From: Ottowia flava
Lineage (GTDB): Bacteria > Pseudomonadota > Gammaproteobacteria > Burkholderiales > Burkholderiaceae_C
DNA length: 64,000 bases
Reading direction: 5' to 3'
Assembly (NCBI RefSeq): GCF_008017535.1
Contig: NZ_VRUA01000010.1
Span: forward strand, 62,001 to 126,000
Shown: positions 35,145 through 45,000 of the stretch, piece by piece
Layout: every line of letters starts with the position of its first letter
How positions within the stretch are numbered: the first letter of the stretch is position 1
Notes under the pieces: generated by a model
Databases searched by the model: none
The model's input: only the letters and a program-made list of their open reading frames with translations
What the model was told of the DNA's origin: nothing
Position numbers and translations under genes: made by a program

Positions 35145-35659
35145 TCATGCCGCGCGGCCAGCAGCTACTGTTGCCAGCCAGCCCCACCTTCATCTGGGGC
35201 AGCCTGCTGTTGGCGCTGATGCTCGACCTGCTGCCGTTGGGCCGCGTGCTGTGGATGCCCGACGTGCTGGCGGTGGTGCTGGTGTTCTGGAGCATCCACC
35301 AGCCGCGCCGCATCGGCCTGGGTGTGGCCTTTGTGTTTGGGCTGGTGCTGGATGTGCACGAGGCCTCGCTGCTGGGGCAGCACGCGCTGGCGTATTCGGT
35401 GCTGATCTACAGCGCCATCATGATCCACCGGCGCATCCTGTGGTTTTCGGTGCCGGGGCAGGCGGTGCAGTTGCTGCCCTTGTTCGCCGCGGCGCACGCC
35501 ATTACCATCGCGCTGCGGTTGATCGGCGGCGCGGTGTTTCCCGGCTGGCAGGTGCTGCTGGCGCCCTTGCTGGAATCGGCCTTGTGGCCCTTCGTCAGCA
35601 TCTTGTTGCTGGCGCCGCAGCGCCGGGCGCCGAACCCGGACGCCAACCGGCCCCTGTGA
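35141..35659 (+). CDS. mreD: Rod-shape-determining protein MreD
   Basis: 172-residue membrane protein with about five segments. The LLALMLDLLPLGRVLWMPDVLAVVLVFWSIHQPRRIGLGVAFVFGLVLDVHEASLLGQHAL region is the MreD core (the VFGLVLDVHEAS part is diagnostic). It overlaps mreC in an ATGA junction. Confidence 0.9.
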   Translation: MIMPRGQQLLLPASPTFIWGSLLLALMLDLLPLGRVLWMPDVLAVVLVFWSIHQPRRIGLGVAFVFGLVLDVHEASLLGQHALAYSVLIYSAIMIHRRILWFSVPGQAVQLLPLFAAAHAITIALRLIGGAVFPGWQVLLAPLLESALWPFVSILLLAPQRRAPNPDANRPL

Positions 35660-35671
35660 CCGCTTTCGAGC

Positions 35672-35726
35672 AAAATCGCAACCCAGCCCTACAACCACCT
35701 GCGCAGACAGCTATCTTTTTCGTAGT
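35672..35726 (-). repeat. Dispersed ~55-bp element, copy 11
   Basis: AAAATCGCAA, CCCAGCCCTACAACCAC, CTGCGC, AGACA, then head GCTATC...GTAGT. It fills the gap between mreD and mrdA and ends 8 bp before the mrdA start. Confidence 0.88.
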
Positions 35727-35734
35727 ATCAACGC

Positions 35735-37696
35735 ATGGCTGAGATCCGCAACCTGGACGCCGAACTGACGCGCTTTCGCGTGCGGTTGGCCGTGGTCGCG
35801 CTGGTGGTGCTGGGCTGCTTTGCGTTGATTGGCTGGCGGCTTTATGTGTTGCAGGTGGTGCGCCACGACGTCTACGCCGAACGCGCCGAGACCAACCGCA
35901 CGGCGGTGGTGCCGATCGTGCCCAACCGCGGCGAGATCCTGGACCGCAACGGCGTGGTGCTGGCCACCAATTACAAGTCCTACACGCTGGAAATCACGCC
36001 GTCGCGCACCGGCAAGCCGGTGGACGAGGTGATCGACGCGATCAACCAGGTGGTGGAAATCTCGCCGCGCGACCGCCGCCGCTTCAAGCGCCTGCAGGAA
36101 GATTCGCGGACCTTCGAATCGCTGCCCGTGCGCATGCGTCTGACGGACGAGGAAGTCGCCCGCTTTGCCGCGCAGCGCTACCGCTTCCCCGGCGTTGAGA
36201 TCAAGGCGCGGCTGTTCCGCACCTACCCGCTGGGCGAGACTGGTGGCCACGTGGTGGGCTACATCGGGCGCATCAACCAGAAGGAGAAGGAGCGCATCGA
36301 CGATTCGGACGATGCGCCCAACTACCGCGGCACCGACTACATCGGCAAGCTGGGCGTGGAGGCCAGCTATGAGAAGCTCCTGCACGGCACCACCGGCGTC
36401 GAGCAGATGGAGACCTCCGCCGGAGGCCACGCCGTGCGGCGCCTGGCCAGCCACCCGGCGACGCCGGGGGAGTCGATCCGCCTGTCGATCGACATCCAGT
36501 TGCAAAAGCTGGTGGAAGACATGTACGGCGAGCGCCGCGGCGCGCTGGTCGCCATCGACCCGCAGAACGGCGAGGTGCTGGCCTTCGTCAGCAAGCCAAC
36601 CTACGACCCCAACCTGTTCGTGGAAGGCATCGACCAGGAAACCTGGACCGAGCTGAACGACTCGCTCAACAAGCCGCTGCTCAACCGTGCGCTGCGCGGC
36701 ACCTATCCGCCGGGCTCCACCTACAAGCCCTTCATGGGCCTCGCGGCACTGGAAACCGGCAAGCGCGCGCCGAACACCGTGATCATGGACGGCGGCTCCT
36801 GGACCTTTGCCGGCCACACCTTCCGTTCCGGCCACGCGCTGGGCGCGGTGGACTTGTATCGCAGCATCGTGAAGTCCAGCAACGTGTACTACTACCAGCT
36901 GGCCAACGACATGGGCGTGAACGCCATCCACGACTTCATGAAGCCGCTGGGCTTTGGGCAGATCACCGGCATCGACATCCCGGGCGAAACGCGCGGCATC
37001 CTGCCGTCGACCGAGTGGAAGCGCACCACCTATAAGCGTGCAGCGCAGCAGAAGTGGTATGCGGGCGAGACGATCTCGCTGGGCATCGGCCAGGGCTACA
37101 ACAACTTCACCATGCTCCAGTTGGCCAGCGCCACGGCCACGTTGGCTGCTGGCGGCGTGCGCCACACGCCGCACATCGTCAAGGCCGAGCAGGACCCCCA
37201 GACCCTGGCGTTCAAGGACGTCGAGCAACCCGCACCGGTCGACCTGGGCTACAAGCCTGCCAACGTGGCCCTGGTCAAGCGCGGCATGGTCGGCGTGACG
37301 CAGGAGGGCACCTCGACCCGCGTGTTCGCCGGTGCGCCCTACCTCTCGGGGGGCAAAACCGGCACGGCACAGGCGGTGACCATTGGCCAGAAATCGCGCT
37401 ACGACGCCCGCCGCCTGGCCGAGCACCAGCGCGACCATTCGCTCTACATCGCCTTCGCCCCGGCCGACAACCCGCGCATCGCCGTGGCGGCCATCGTCGA
37501 AAACGCGGGTTTCGGCGCCGCGCACGCTGCCCCGCTGGTGCGCCGCGTGATGGACTACTGGCTGGCCGGTCTCTACCCCAGCGAAGCGGACATGCGCGCG
37601 GTGCAGCAGGGTCAGGCAGCCGCGCCCATCGGCACACCACGGCGCGTGGCCGACATGGTGCCTGGCACGGCCGCAGCAGCGGCCATTGCGCCCTGA
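35735..37696 (+). CDS. mrdA: Penicillin-binding protein 2 (peptidoglycan transpeptidase)
   Basis: 653 residues. One N-terminal membrane anchor (about residues 19-42), a PBP dimerisation domain, and a transpeptidase with active-site SxxK in PPGSTYKPF (Ser near residue 328), SxN in VKSSNVYYYQ and KTG in SGGKTGTAQAV (near residue 540). It drives lateral wall elongation with MreBCD. Its usual partner rodA is not next to it: the gene downstream is a catalase. Confidence 0.95.
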   Translation: MAEIRNLDAELTRFRVRLAVVALVVLGCFALIGWRLYVLQVVRHDVYAERAETNRTAVVPIVPNRGEILDRNGVVLATNYKSYTLEITPSRTGKPVDEVIDAINQVVEISPRDRRRFKRLQEDSRTFESLPVRMRLTDEEVARFAAQRYRFPGVEIKARLFRTYPLGETGGHVVGYIGRINQKEKERIDDSDDAPNYRGTDYIGKLGVEASYEKLLHGTTGVEQMETSAGGHAVRRLASHPATPGESIRLSIDIQLQKLVEDMYGERRGALVAIDPQNGEVLAFVSKPTYDPNLFVEGIDQETWTELNDSLNKPLLNRALRGTYPPGSTYKPFMGLAALETGKRAPNTVIMDGGSWTFAGHTFRSGHALGAVDLYRSIVKSSNVYYYQLANDMGVNAIHDFMKPLGFGQITGIDIPGETRGILPSTEWKRTTYKRAAQQKWYAGETISLGIGQGYNNFTMLQLASATATLAAGGVRHTPHIVKAEQDPQTLAFKDVEQPAPVDLGYKPANVALVKRGMVGVTQEGTSTRVFAGAPYLSGGKTGTAQAVTIGQKSRYDARRLAEHQRDHSLYIAFAPADNPRIAVAAIVENAGFGAAHAAPLVRRVMDYWLAGLYPSEADMRAVQQGQAAAPIGTPRRVADMVPGTAAAAAIAP

Positions 37697-37791
37697 GCGG
37701 CGCACGGCCGGCGATTCCGCCAAGCCGCGCGGCGGGGTGATCACACCCCCGTCGTTACCCAGTCGCTCGCCGTCAGGTCAGTTTTCACATG

Positions 37792-37814
37792 GCGCATTGA
37801 CCCCTTCAATGCGC
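37792..37814. promoter_or_regulatory. Perfect inverted repeat between mrdA and katA
   Basis: GCGCATTGA and TCAATGCGC separated by CCCCT (9+5+9). It has no T tail, so it is a weak terminator at best. It could be an operator in the katA upstream region. Confidence 0.45.
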
Positions 37815-37845
37815 TTCACCTATGGTCGAAATAAAAACTATTATT

Positions 37846-37874
37846 TTTCCATTTTCATAAACACTTTATATGAT
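37846..37874 (+). promoter_or_regulatory. Candidate katA promoter
   Basis: TTTCCA (37846-37851), 17 bp, TATGAT (37869-37874) in an AT-rich island upstream of the catalase gene. Each box matches the sigma70 consensus at four or five of six positions. Confidence 0.45.
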
Positions 37875-37924
37875 GAGGGCACGCTGGACACGCCCCAGCC
37901 TCGTTCAATCAGCCAGGAGCTCCC

Positions 37925-39454
37925 ATGAAAGACGATTCGAAGAAGTGCCCCGTTACCCACATGACCACGGATTTCGGCGCGCCCGTGGTCACCAACCGCA
38001 ACAGCCTGACCGCCGGCCCGCGCGGCCCGCTGCTGGCGCAGGACGTCTGGCTGAACGAGAAGCTGGCCAACTTCGCGCGCGAAGTCATTCCCGAGCGCCG
38101 CATGCACGCCAAAGGCTCAGGCGCCTTCGGCACCTTCACCGTCACGCACGACATCACGAAGTACACGCGCGCCAAGATCTTCAGCGAAGTCGGCAAGAAA
38201 ACCGAAATGTTCGCGCGCTTCACCACCGTGGCCGGTGAGCGCGGCGCCGCCGACGCCGAGCGCGACATCCGCGGCTTTGCCCTCAAGTTCTATACCGAAG
38301 AAGGCAACTGGGACATGGTCGGCAACAACACGCCGGTGTTCTTCATGCGCGACCCGCGCCAGTTCCCCGACCTGAACAAGGCCGTCAAGCGCGACCCCAA
38401 GACCAACCTGCGCAGCGCCACCAACAACTGGGACTTCTGGACGCTGCTTCCCGAGGCGCTGCACCAGGTCACCGTGGTGATGAGCGACCGCGGCATCCCC
38501 AAGAGCTACCGCCACATGCACGGCTTCAGCTCGCACACCTACAGCTTCTGGAACGAGGCCGGTGAGCGCTTCTGGGTCAAGCTGCACTTCCGCACGCAGC
38601 AAGGCATCGAGAACCTGACCGACGCCGAGGCGGCCGAGCTGGTGGGGAAGGACCGTGAAAGCAACCAGCGCGACCTGTTCGACGCCATCGAGCGCGGCGA
38701 CTTCCCCAAGTGGAAGATGTACATCCAGGTCATGCCCGAGGTGGAAGCCGAGACCTACCGCCTGCACCCGTTTGACCTCACCAAGGTCTGGTACAAGGGC
38801 GACTACCCGCTGATCGAGGTCGGCGAATTCGAGCTGAACCGCAACCCCGAGAACTTCTTCCTCGACGTCGAACAGTCCGCCTTCGCCCCCAGCAACCTGG
38901 TGCCCGGCATCGGCGCCAGCCCCGACCGCATGCTGCAGGCGCGCCTGTTCAACTATGCCGATGCCCAGCGCTACCGCCTGGGCGTGAACTACCAGCAGAT
39001 CCCCGTCAACCAGGCGCAGTGCCCCGTTCACAGCAACCACCGCGACGGCCAGGGCCGCGTCGACGCCAACTACGGCGGCCTGCCGCACTACGAACCCAAC
39101 AGTTTCGGCCAGTGGCAGGGCCAACCGCAGTACGAAGAGCCGCCGCTGCGCATCCACGGCGACGCCAAGTTCTGGGACTTCCACGAGGACGACAAGGACT
39201 ACTTCGAGCAACCGGGCAAGCTGTTCCGCCTGATGAAGCCCGAGCAACAGGAAGCCCTGTTCGGCAACACCGCCCGCGCCATGGGCGACGCCCCCGAGTT
39301 CATCAAATTCCGCCACATCCGCAACTGCAACGCCGCCGATCCGGCCTACGGTGCCGGTGTGGCCAAGGCGCTGGGGCTGGACCTGGCCAAGGCGCTCGCG
39401 TCCAAGAAGGACGACCCGATGAACGGCAACCCACTGGTGCCGCTGCCGGTCTGA
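37925..39454 (+). CDS. katA: Monofunctional heme catalase (small-subunit, clade 3 type)
   Basis: 509 residues. Decomposes hydrogen peroxide. Essential His61 in [12 protein letters not shown], distal Asn in [11 protein letters not shown], the [12 protein letters not shown] segment and the proximal heme Tyr in [14 protein letters not shown] near residue 343. The length and the opening [18 protein letters not shown] fit clade 3 NADPH-binding catalases. No signal peptide, so cytoplasmic. A GGAG site precedes the ATG at 37925. Followed by a strong terminator, so monocistronic. Confidence 0.95.
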   Translation: MKDDSKKCPVTHMTTDFGAPVVTNRNSLTAGPRGPLLAQDVWLNEKLANFAREVIPERRMHAKGSGAFGTFTVTHDITKYTRAKIFSEVGKKTEMFARFTTVAGERGAADAERDIRGFALKFYTEEGNWDMVGNNTPVFFMRDPRQFPDLNKAVKRDPKTNLRSATNNWDFWTLLPEALHQVTVVMSDRGIPKSYRHMHGFSSHTYSFWNEAGERFWVKLHFRTQQGIENLTDAEAAELVGKDRESNQRDLFDAIERGDFPKWKMYIQVMPEVEAETYRLHPFDLTKVWYKGDYPLIEVGEFELNRNPENFFLDVEQSAFAPSNLVPGIGASPDRMLQARLFNYADAQRYRLGVNYQQIPVNQAQCPVHSNHRDGQGRVDANYGGLPHYEPNSFGQWQGQPQYEEPPLRIHGDAKFWDFHEDDKDYFEQPGKLFRLMKPEQQEALFGNTARAMGDAPEFIKFRHIRNCNAADPAYGAGVAKALGLDLAKALASKKDDPMNGNPLVPLPV

Positions 39455-39483
39455 AGGGCGTTCGCCACGCGGCGCCCCGCTCT

Positions 39484-39515
39484 AACCTGCGACGTCACGG
39501 TCGCAGGTTTTTTTC
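39484..39515 (+). terminator. Rho-independent terminator of katA
   Basis: AACCTGCGAC pairs with GTCGCAGGTT around a 6-nt loop and is followed by a run of seven Ts. Confidence 0.9.
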
Positions 39516-39570
39516 TTGCCGGCGACGGCGCTGAGCAGGCAGCTGCCAACGCGTGACCCGCGGCACAAGT

Positions 39571-39626
39571 GCTATCTAATCAGTAGCTGCCTGCGCAGAT
39601 CCCCGTAGGGCGATCAGCCTATTTGA
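39571..39626 (+). repeat. Dispersed ~55-bp element, copy 12
   Basis: The head runs from GCTATCTAATC to GTAGC, then TGCCT, GCGC, CCCGTAGGGCGA and CAGCCTATTTGA. It lies between the katA terminator and the tRNA-Arg terminator, in a 315-bp gap with no gene. Confidence 0.85.
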
Positions 39627-39730
39627 CATATTTTTTTGGGGCTGACGTTCGTGTAGCGCACCCGACCCGTTCGCCGCCTGGCGTGCCGCGCTTCGGCGCA
39701 GCGCGTGCCGTCGACGCACAGCTCGCCGGG

Positions 39731-39759
39731 AAACAAAAAACGCCTTGAACTTCAAGGCG
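39731..39759 (-). terminator. Rho-independent terminator of tRNA-Arg
   Basis: CGCCTTGAA / TTCAAGGCG hairpin (39741-39759), followed on the minus strand by a run of Ts. It starts 11 nt after the tRNA 3' end. Confidence 0.85.
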
Positions 39760-39769
39760 TTGGATGCGA

Positions 39770-39845
39770 TGGCGCGGCTGGCGGGGATCGAACCCACGAC
39801 CCTTGGCTTCGGAGGCCAATACTCTATCCACTGAGCTACAGCCGC
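39770..39845 (-). tRNA. tRNA-Arg (anticodon CCG)
   Basis: 76-nt cloverleaf including an encoded CCA. The acceptor stem GCGGCTG pairs with CAGCCGC, the anticodon loop CTCCGAA reads CGG, and the T-arm GGGTTCGATCCC is canonical. It decodes the arginine codon CGG, common in this GC-rich genome. It stands alone with its own terminator. Confidence 0.97.
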
Positions 39846-39861
39846 TGCTGCAAGCCGGGGA

Positions 39862-40515
39862 TTATCCCTGATTGTGGGCGGTGCACTGCGCGCGGGCTTG
39901 GCTGAGGTCGAATCCGAGGCCGCTGAGGTAGGCGTCGACCGCGGTCAGGGTGGTGGTTCGCAGGTCGAACGACCGGTCCAGCAGCCACTGGACCACCAGG
40001 CCATGGGCCAGGCCGTACAGGCCATGCGCCAGCGTTTCCGACGGCGCGGGCAGCGTGACGCGGTGGTAGTCAGCCGCACGCTGGATGGACTGCGTCAGCA
40101 TCTGGATGCCCAGGCGCTGCTTTTGCACCTCGCGGTCGCGCAGGCTGCCCATTTCGGCCACCTGCTCGACCATCAGGCAGCCGATTTCCAGCACGCGCCG
40201 GGTGCGCTCGTCGGTGGCGATGACCACAACGGCCTCGTGCACACGTTCGAGCAACTGGATCAGCGGATCGCGCTCCACCTCGGCCAGCCGGGCCATGCTG
40301 GCATCGAGCGGGAGCGTGACGCGGTCCATCATGGCGGTGAACAGGTCGGCCTTGTCCTTGAAATGCCAGTACACCGCGCCGCGGGTCAGGCCGGCGTCTT
40401 CGGCGATCTCGGCCAGCGAGGTGCGTGCCACGCCGCGACGGCCGAACACGCGCTCGGCCGCATCGAGCAATGCGTCGCGCGTGGCAAGTGCGTCTTCCTT
40501 CGTACGGCGGGCCAT
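39862..40515 (-). CDS. TetR-family repressor of RND efflux (AcrR/TtgR-like)
   Basis: 217 residues. N-terminal HTH with LLDAAERVFGRRGVARTSLAEIAEDAGLTRGAVYWHFKDKADLF, the AcrR/TtgR pattern, and a helical ligand-binding C-terminus. It is divergent from the efflux operon across a 225-bp gap that holds a palindrome nearly identical to the E. coli acrR operator. It probably represses both directions until a toxic compound binds. ATG at 40515 is chosen because it gives the family N-terminus MARRTKEDALATRDALL. Confidence 0.92.
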   Translation of the reverse strand: MARRTKEDALATRDALLDAAERVFGRRGVARTSLAEIAEDAGLTRGAVYWHFKDKADLFTAMMDRVTLPLDASMARLAEVERDPLIQLLERVHEAVVVIATDERTRRVLEIGCLMVEQVAEMGSLRDREVQKQRLGIQMLTQSIQRAADYHRVTLPAPSETLAHGLYGLAHGLVVQWLLDRSFDLRTTTLTAVDAYLSGLGFDLSQARAQCTAHNQG

Positions 40516-40564
40516 CGGCAATAAAACCCCAGGGTGATGCAGGAAAATTGGTGTCGATGTTATC

Positions 40565-40586
40565 ACATACATGCATGAATGTATGT
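40565..40586. promoter_or_regulatory. AcrR/TtgR-type operator
   Basis: ACATACAT and ATGTATGT flank GCATGA (8+6+8). The arms match those of the E. coli acrAB operator as I recall it. Position between the divergent TetR regulator and the efflux operon supports repression of both. Confidence 0.8.
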
Positions 40587-40740
40587 AGAATGCCGTCAGA
40601 GATCCTTTTCTACATGCGGTGCCCGCTGACAATATCTGTCATCAGCAACCTGCAAGATGGCGCCAACATCAGCGCCGCCCCTTTCAACCACCGGGCCATC
40701 GGTCCGGTGATTGCCCGTTTCCTTTTGAACCGAGAACAAC

Positions 40741-42048
40741 ATGTCCGAACAACACGCCGTTCGCTCCTCCGCGCCCCACCGCTTGCTGCCGTTGGGCGCG
40801 GCCGTCCTGATCGCCTTCAGCCTGGCAGCGTGCGGCGGCGGTGACAAGAAGGATGCGCCTGCTGCCGCCGGTCCCGGCGCGGGCGGTGCCATGCCGCCAC
40901 CGGAAGTCGCCGTGGTCACGGTGCAGCCAGGGACCGTGGGCCTGACAACCGAGCTGCCCGGCCGGCTGGAGCCCTCGCGCGTGGCCCAGGTCCGCGCCCG
41001 CGCCGCCGGCATCCTGCAAAAGCGCCTGTTCCAGGAAGGCAGCGATGTGCGCGCCGGGCAGAAGCTGTTCGCGATCGACCCTGCGCCCTATCAGGCGACG
41101 CTGCAAACCGCGCAGGCGCAACTGGCGCAGGCCCAGGCACAGCTCGCGCAGACCAGCGGCACGGTGACGCGCTACCGCCCGCTGGTGGCGGCCAACGCGG
41201 TCAGCAAGCAGGAGTTTGACGCCGCCGTTGCTGCAGAAAAAGCGGCTCAAGCCCAGGTGGCGGCTGCGCGGGCAGCTATCAAATCTGCAGACATCAACGT
41301 CGGCTACGCCACCGTCACGGCGCCGATTTCCGGCCGCATCGGCCGCGCACTGGTGACCGAAGGCGCGCTGGTGGGCCAGGGCGACGCGACGCAACTGGCG
41401 GTGATCCAGCAGATCAACCCGCTGTACCTGAACATCACGCAATCCGCCTCGGACGCGATGAAACTGCGCCAACAGCTGTCCAAGGGCCAGCTGGAGCGCG
41501 ATTCGGGCGTTCAGTCCGTCAAGATCGTGCTGGAAGACGGCACCGAATACAGCCAGCCCGGCCGCCTGCTCTTCTCGGACCAGACGGTCGACCCGGCCAC
41601 CGGCCAGATCCTGCTGCGCGCCGAGGTGCCCAACCCGCAGGGCGTGCTGCTGCCGGGCCTGTACGTGCGCGCGGTGATCGAGCAGGCACAGGTGGCCAAC
41701 GCCATCCTGCTGCCGCAGCAAGCCGTGACGCGCGGCAGCCATGGCGACAGCGTGATGGTGGTCGCCGCCGACGGCGCTGTGGGTCCGCGCCCGATCAAGA
41801 TCGGTGGCCAGAAAGGCACCGATTGGATCGTGACCGAAGGCCTGAAGCCGGGCGAGCAGGTGATGGTCGAAGGCGCCATGAAGCTGATGTTCGGTGCGAA
41901 GAAGGTCAAGCCCGTGGCTTGGGACCCGAACAAGCCCAAAGCCGGCGCCCCTGGTGCGGCGGCAGCTCCTGCTTCAGGAGCGTCCCGTGCACCGGCATCC
42001 GCCGCGTCGGCCCCCGCTGCAGCGCCCGCCTCGGCCGCGTCCCGTTGA
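40741..42048 (+). CDS. acrA: RND efflux periplasmic adaptor (membrane fusion lipoprotein)
   Basis: 435 residues. Lipoprotein signal peptide with lipobox LAAC (Cys near residue 31), then biotinyl-lipoyl halves and a coiled-coil hairpin (about residues 100-190), the VTAPISGRIGRALVTEGALVGQG strand and beta-barrel, typical of AcrA/MexA/TtgA. It links the inner-membrane pump to the outer-membrane channel. It ends in an Ala/Pro-rich tail. Codons 167-184 lie on a possible repeat copy but align without an insertion to E. coli AcrA. First gene of the operon, ATG at 40741. Confidence 0.93.
   Translation: MSEQHAVRSSAPHRLLPLGAAVLIAFSLAACGGGDKKDAPAAAGPGAGGAMPPPEVAVVTVQPGTVGLTTELPGRLEPSRVAQVRARAAGILQKRLFQEGSDVRAGQKLFAIDPAPYQATLQTAQAQLAQAQAQLAQTSGTVTRYRPLVAANAVSKQEFDAAVAAEKAAQAQVAAARAAIKSADINVGYATVTAPISGRIGRALVTEGALVGQGDATQLAVIQQINPLYLNITQSASDAMKLRQQLSKGQLERDSGVQSVKIVLEDGTEYSQPGRLLFSDQTVDPATGQILLRAEVPNPQGVLLPGLYVRAVIEQAQVANAILLPQQAVTRGSHGDSVMVVAADGAVGPRPIKIGGQKGTDWIVTEGLKPGEQVMVEGAMKLMFGAKKVKPVAWDPNKPKAGAPGAAAAPASGASRAPASAASAPAAAPASAASR
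41237..41291 (-). repeat. Possible diverged copy of the dispersed element (inside the adaptor gene)
   Basis: AAAA, AGCCC, CTGCGC, GGGCA and GCTATC occur at exactly the spacing of copy 11 (44 nt from AAAA to GCTATC). However the protein aligns to AcrA without an insertion, so chance or gene conversion is possible. Confidence 0.3.
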
Positions 42049-42065
42049 TTTGCTAGGACGCTCGC

Positions 42066-45000
42066 ATGGCCAAGTTTTTTATTGACCGACCCATCTTTGC
42101 GTGGGTCATCGCGCTGTTCCTGATGGTGCTGGGCGCCATCTCGATCACGCAGTTGCCCATCGCCCAGTACCCGACGGTCGCTCCGCCCACGGTGGTGGTA
42201 TCTGCCGCTTACCCCGGCGCCTCGGCTCAAACCCTGGAAGACGCCGTGCTGTCGGTGATCGAGCGTGAAATGAACGGCTCGCCCGGGCTGGCATACATGG
42301 AGTCGGTGGCGCAGGCCAACGGCACCGGCTCGATCACGCTGAGCTTCGAGCCCGGCACCAACATCGATCTGGCGCAGGTGGACGTGCAGAACCGCCTGTC
42401 GCGCGCCACGCCGCGCCTGCCTTCGGCGGTGAACCAGCAGGGCGTGCGGGTGGAGAAATCCGCCTCCAACTTCCTGCTGTTCGTGATGCTGTCTTCGGAC
42501 GACCCCGGCACCGACATCAACGACATTTCCGACTACGCCTCGCGCAACGTGCTGCCCGAGCTGCAGCGCCTGCCCGGCATTGGCCAGGTGCAGCTGTTCG
42601 GCGCCGAGCGCGCCATGCGCATCTGGGTCGAGCCGGCCAAGCTGCAGAGCTACAACCTATCGACCGCCGACGTCGCCAGCGCCATCAGCCAGCAGAACGC
42701 ACAGGTGGCGGGCGGCAGCATCGGCGATCTGCCGCTGGCGCTGGGCCAGACCATGAGCGCTACCGTGGTCGTGGCCGGCCAGCTGGCCAACGTGGAGCAG
42801 TTCAGCAACATCGTGCTGCGCGCCAACGCCGACGGCAGCACCGTGCGCCTGAAAGACGTGGCCCGGGTCGAACTGGGTGCTCAAAGCTACGCGACCTCGG
42901 CCCGTCTGAACGGCAAGCCCGGCGCCGGCCTGGGTGTACAGCTGTCGCCCAGCGGCAACGCCTTGGCCGCCGCCCAGGAAGTGCGTGCGCGCATGACGCA
43001 GCTGCAGCAGTTCTTCCCCGCCGGCATGAAGTGGGTGGTGCCCTACGACTCGTCCGACTTCGTGCGCATCTCGATCACCGAAGTGGTCAAGACACTGCTG
43101 GAAGCCGTTGCGCTGGTGTTCCTGGTGATGTTCCTGTTCCTGCAGAACTGGCGCTACACGGTCATTCCGACCATTGTGGTGCCCGTGGCGCTGCTGGGCA
43201 CGTTCGCGGCGCTGCTGGCCTTCGGCATGTCGATCAACGTGCTGACCATGTTCGGCATGGTGCTGGTGATCGGTATCGTGGTGGACGACGCCATCGTGGT
43301 GGTGGAGAACGTCGAACGGATCATGGCCGAGGAAGGCCTGCCCCCACTGGAGGCCACGCGCAAGGCCATGGGCCAGATCTCCGGCGCCATCATCGGCGTG
43401 ACCGTGGTGCTGATCGCGGTGTTCGTCCCGCTGGCCTTCTTTGCCGGCTCGGTCGGCAACATCTACCGCCAGTTCTCGGCGGTGATGGCGGTGTCGATCT
43501 TCTTCTCTGCCTTCATGGCTCTGTCGCTCACGCCCGCGCTGTGCGCCACGCTGCTCAAGCCGATCGACGACCACCACGCCGAGAAGCGCGGTTTCTTCGG
43601 CTGGTTCAACCGCCGGTTCAACCGCACGGCCAAGGGCTACGAAAGTATCGTGGGCAAGCTGCTGCGCCGCTCCGGCAGCCTGATGGTCGTGTACCTGGCG
43701 CTCGCCGTGGGTGCGGGTTGGCTGTACGCGCGCCTGCCCACCGGCTTCCTGCCGAACGAAGACCAGGGCACGATGCTGGTCAACATGCAGCTGCCGCCCG
43801 GTGCCACGCTGGACCGCACGATCGGCGTGATCGAACAGGTCGAGAACTACATCCTCAAACAGCCTGAAGTGGCCAGCATGGTCGCGGTCGCGGGCTTCTC
43901 GTTTGCCGGTCAGGGCCAGAACGCCGCGCTGTCCTTTATCTCGCTCAAGCCCTGGGACGAACGCAAGGGCGCCGAGCACTCGGTCGACGCCATCGTCAAG
44001 CGTGCGATGGGGGCCTTGTCGGGCGTCAAGGACGCGTTCATCTTCCCCTTAAGCCCGCCGCCGATTCCTGAACTGGGCGTCAGCTCCGGCTTCAACTTCC
44101 GGCTGCAGGACCGCGGTGGCAAGGGCCACGACGCGCTGCTGGCGGCGCGCAACCAGATGCTGGGCATGGCCATGCAAAGCAAGGTGCTGGACGGCGTGCG
44201 CCCCGACGGGCTGGAAGACGCGCCCCAACTGCAGATCAACATCGACCGCGACAAGGCGGCCGCGCAGGGCGTGACCTTTGCCGCCATCAACAACGCGATT
44301 TCGGCGTCGCTCGGCTCGGCCTACGTCAACGACTTCCCCAACCAGGGGCGCCTGCAGCGCGTGATCATCCAGGCCGACGCACCCGCGCGCATGCAGCCGG
44401 AAGACATCCTGCAGCTGACCGCGCTGAACAGCAAAGGACAGGCGGTGCCGCTGTCCGCCTTCGCCTCGACCCAGTGGATCACGGGCGCCATGCAGACGAT
44501 CCGCTACAACGGCTACCCGTCGATGCGCATTTCCGGCGCTGCCAAGGCCGGGCACTCCACCGGCGAAGCGATGAAGGAAATGGAAGCGCTGGCGGCCAAG
44601 CTGCCGGAAGGCTTTGGCTACGAGTGGACCGGCCAGTCGCGCGAGGAAAAACTCGCCGGCAACCAGGCGCTGATCCTGTACGGCTTCGCCATCCTGGCGG
44701 TGGTGCTGGCGCTGGCCGCGCTGTACGAAAGCTGGTCGATCCCGCTGGCGGTGATTCTGGTGGTGCCGCTCGGCGTGCTGGGCGTGCTGCTGGCGGTGAC
44801 CAGTCGAGGGATGTTGAATGACGTGTACTTCCAGGTGGGGCTGATCACCATCATCGGTCTGTCCGCGAAGAACGCCATCCTGATCATTGAGTTCGCGAAA
44901 GACCTGCAGGCCCAGGGCCTCAGCGCGCTGGAATCGGCGCTGGCCGCGGCGCACCTGCGGTTCCGCCCGATCATCATGACCTCGCTGGCGTTCACGCTGG

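Noticed and set aside
35711..37744. 677-codon open frame antisense to mrdA
   Set aside because: Same composition artefact; mrdA on the plus strand has all catalytic motifs.
37816..37870. OxyR-type binding site upstream of katA
   Set aside because: Several CTAT/ATA tetrads are present but the 7-bp spacing of the OxyR consensus is not kept; the region is simply AT-rich.
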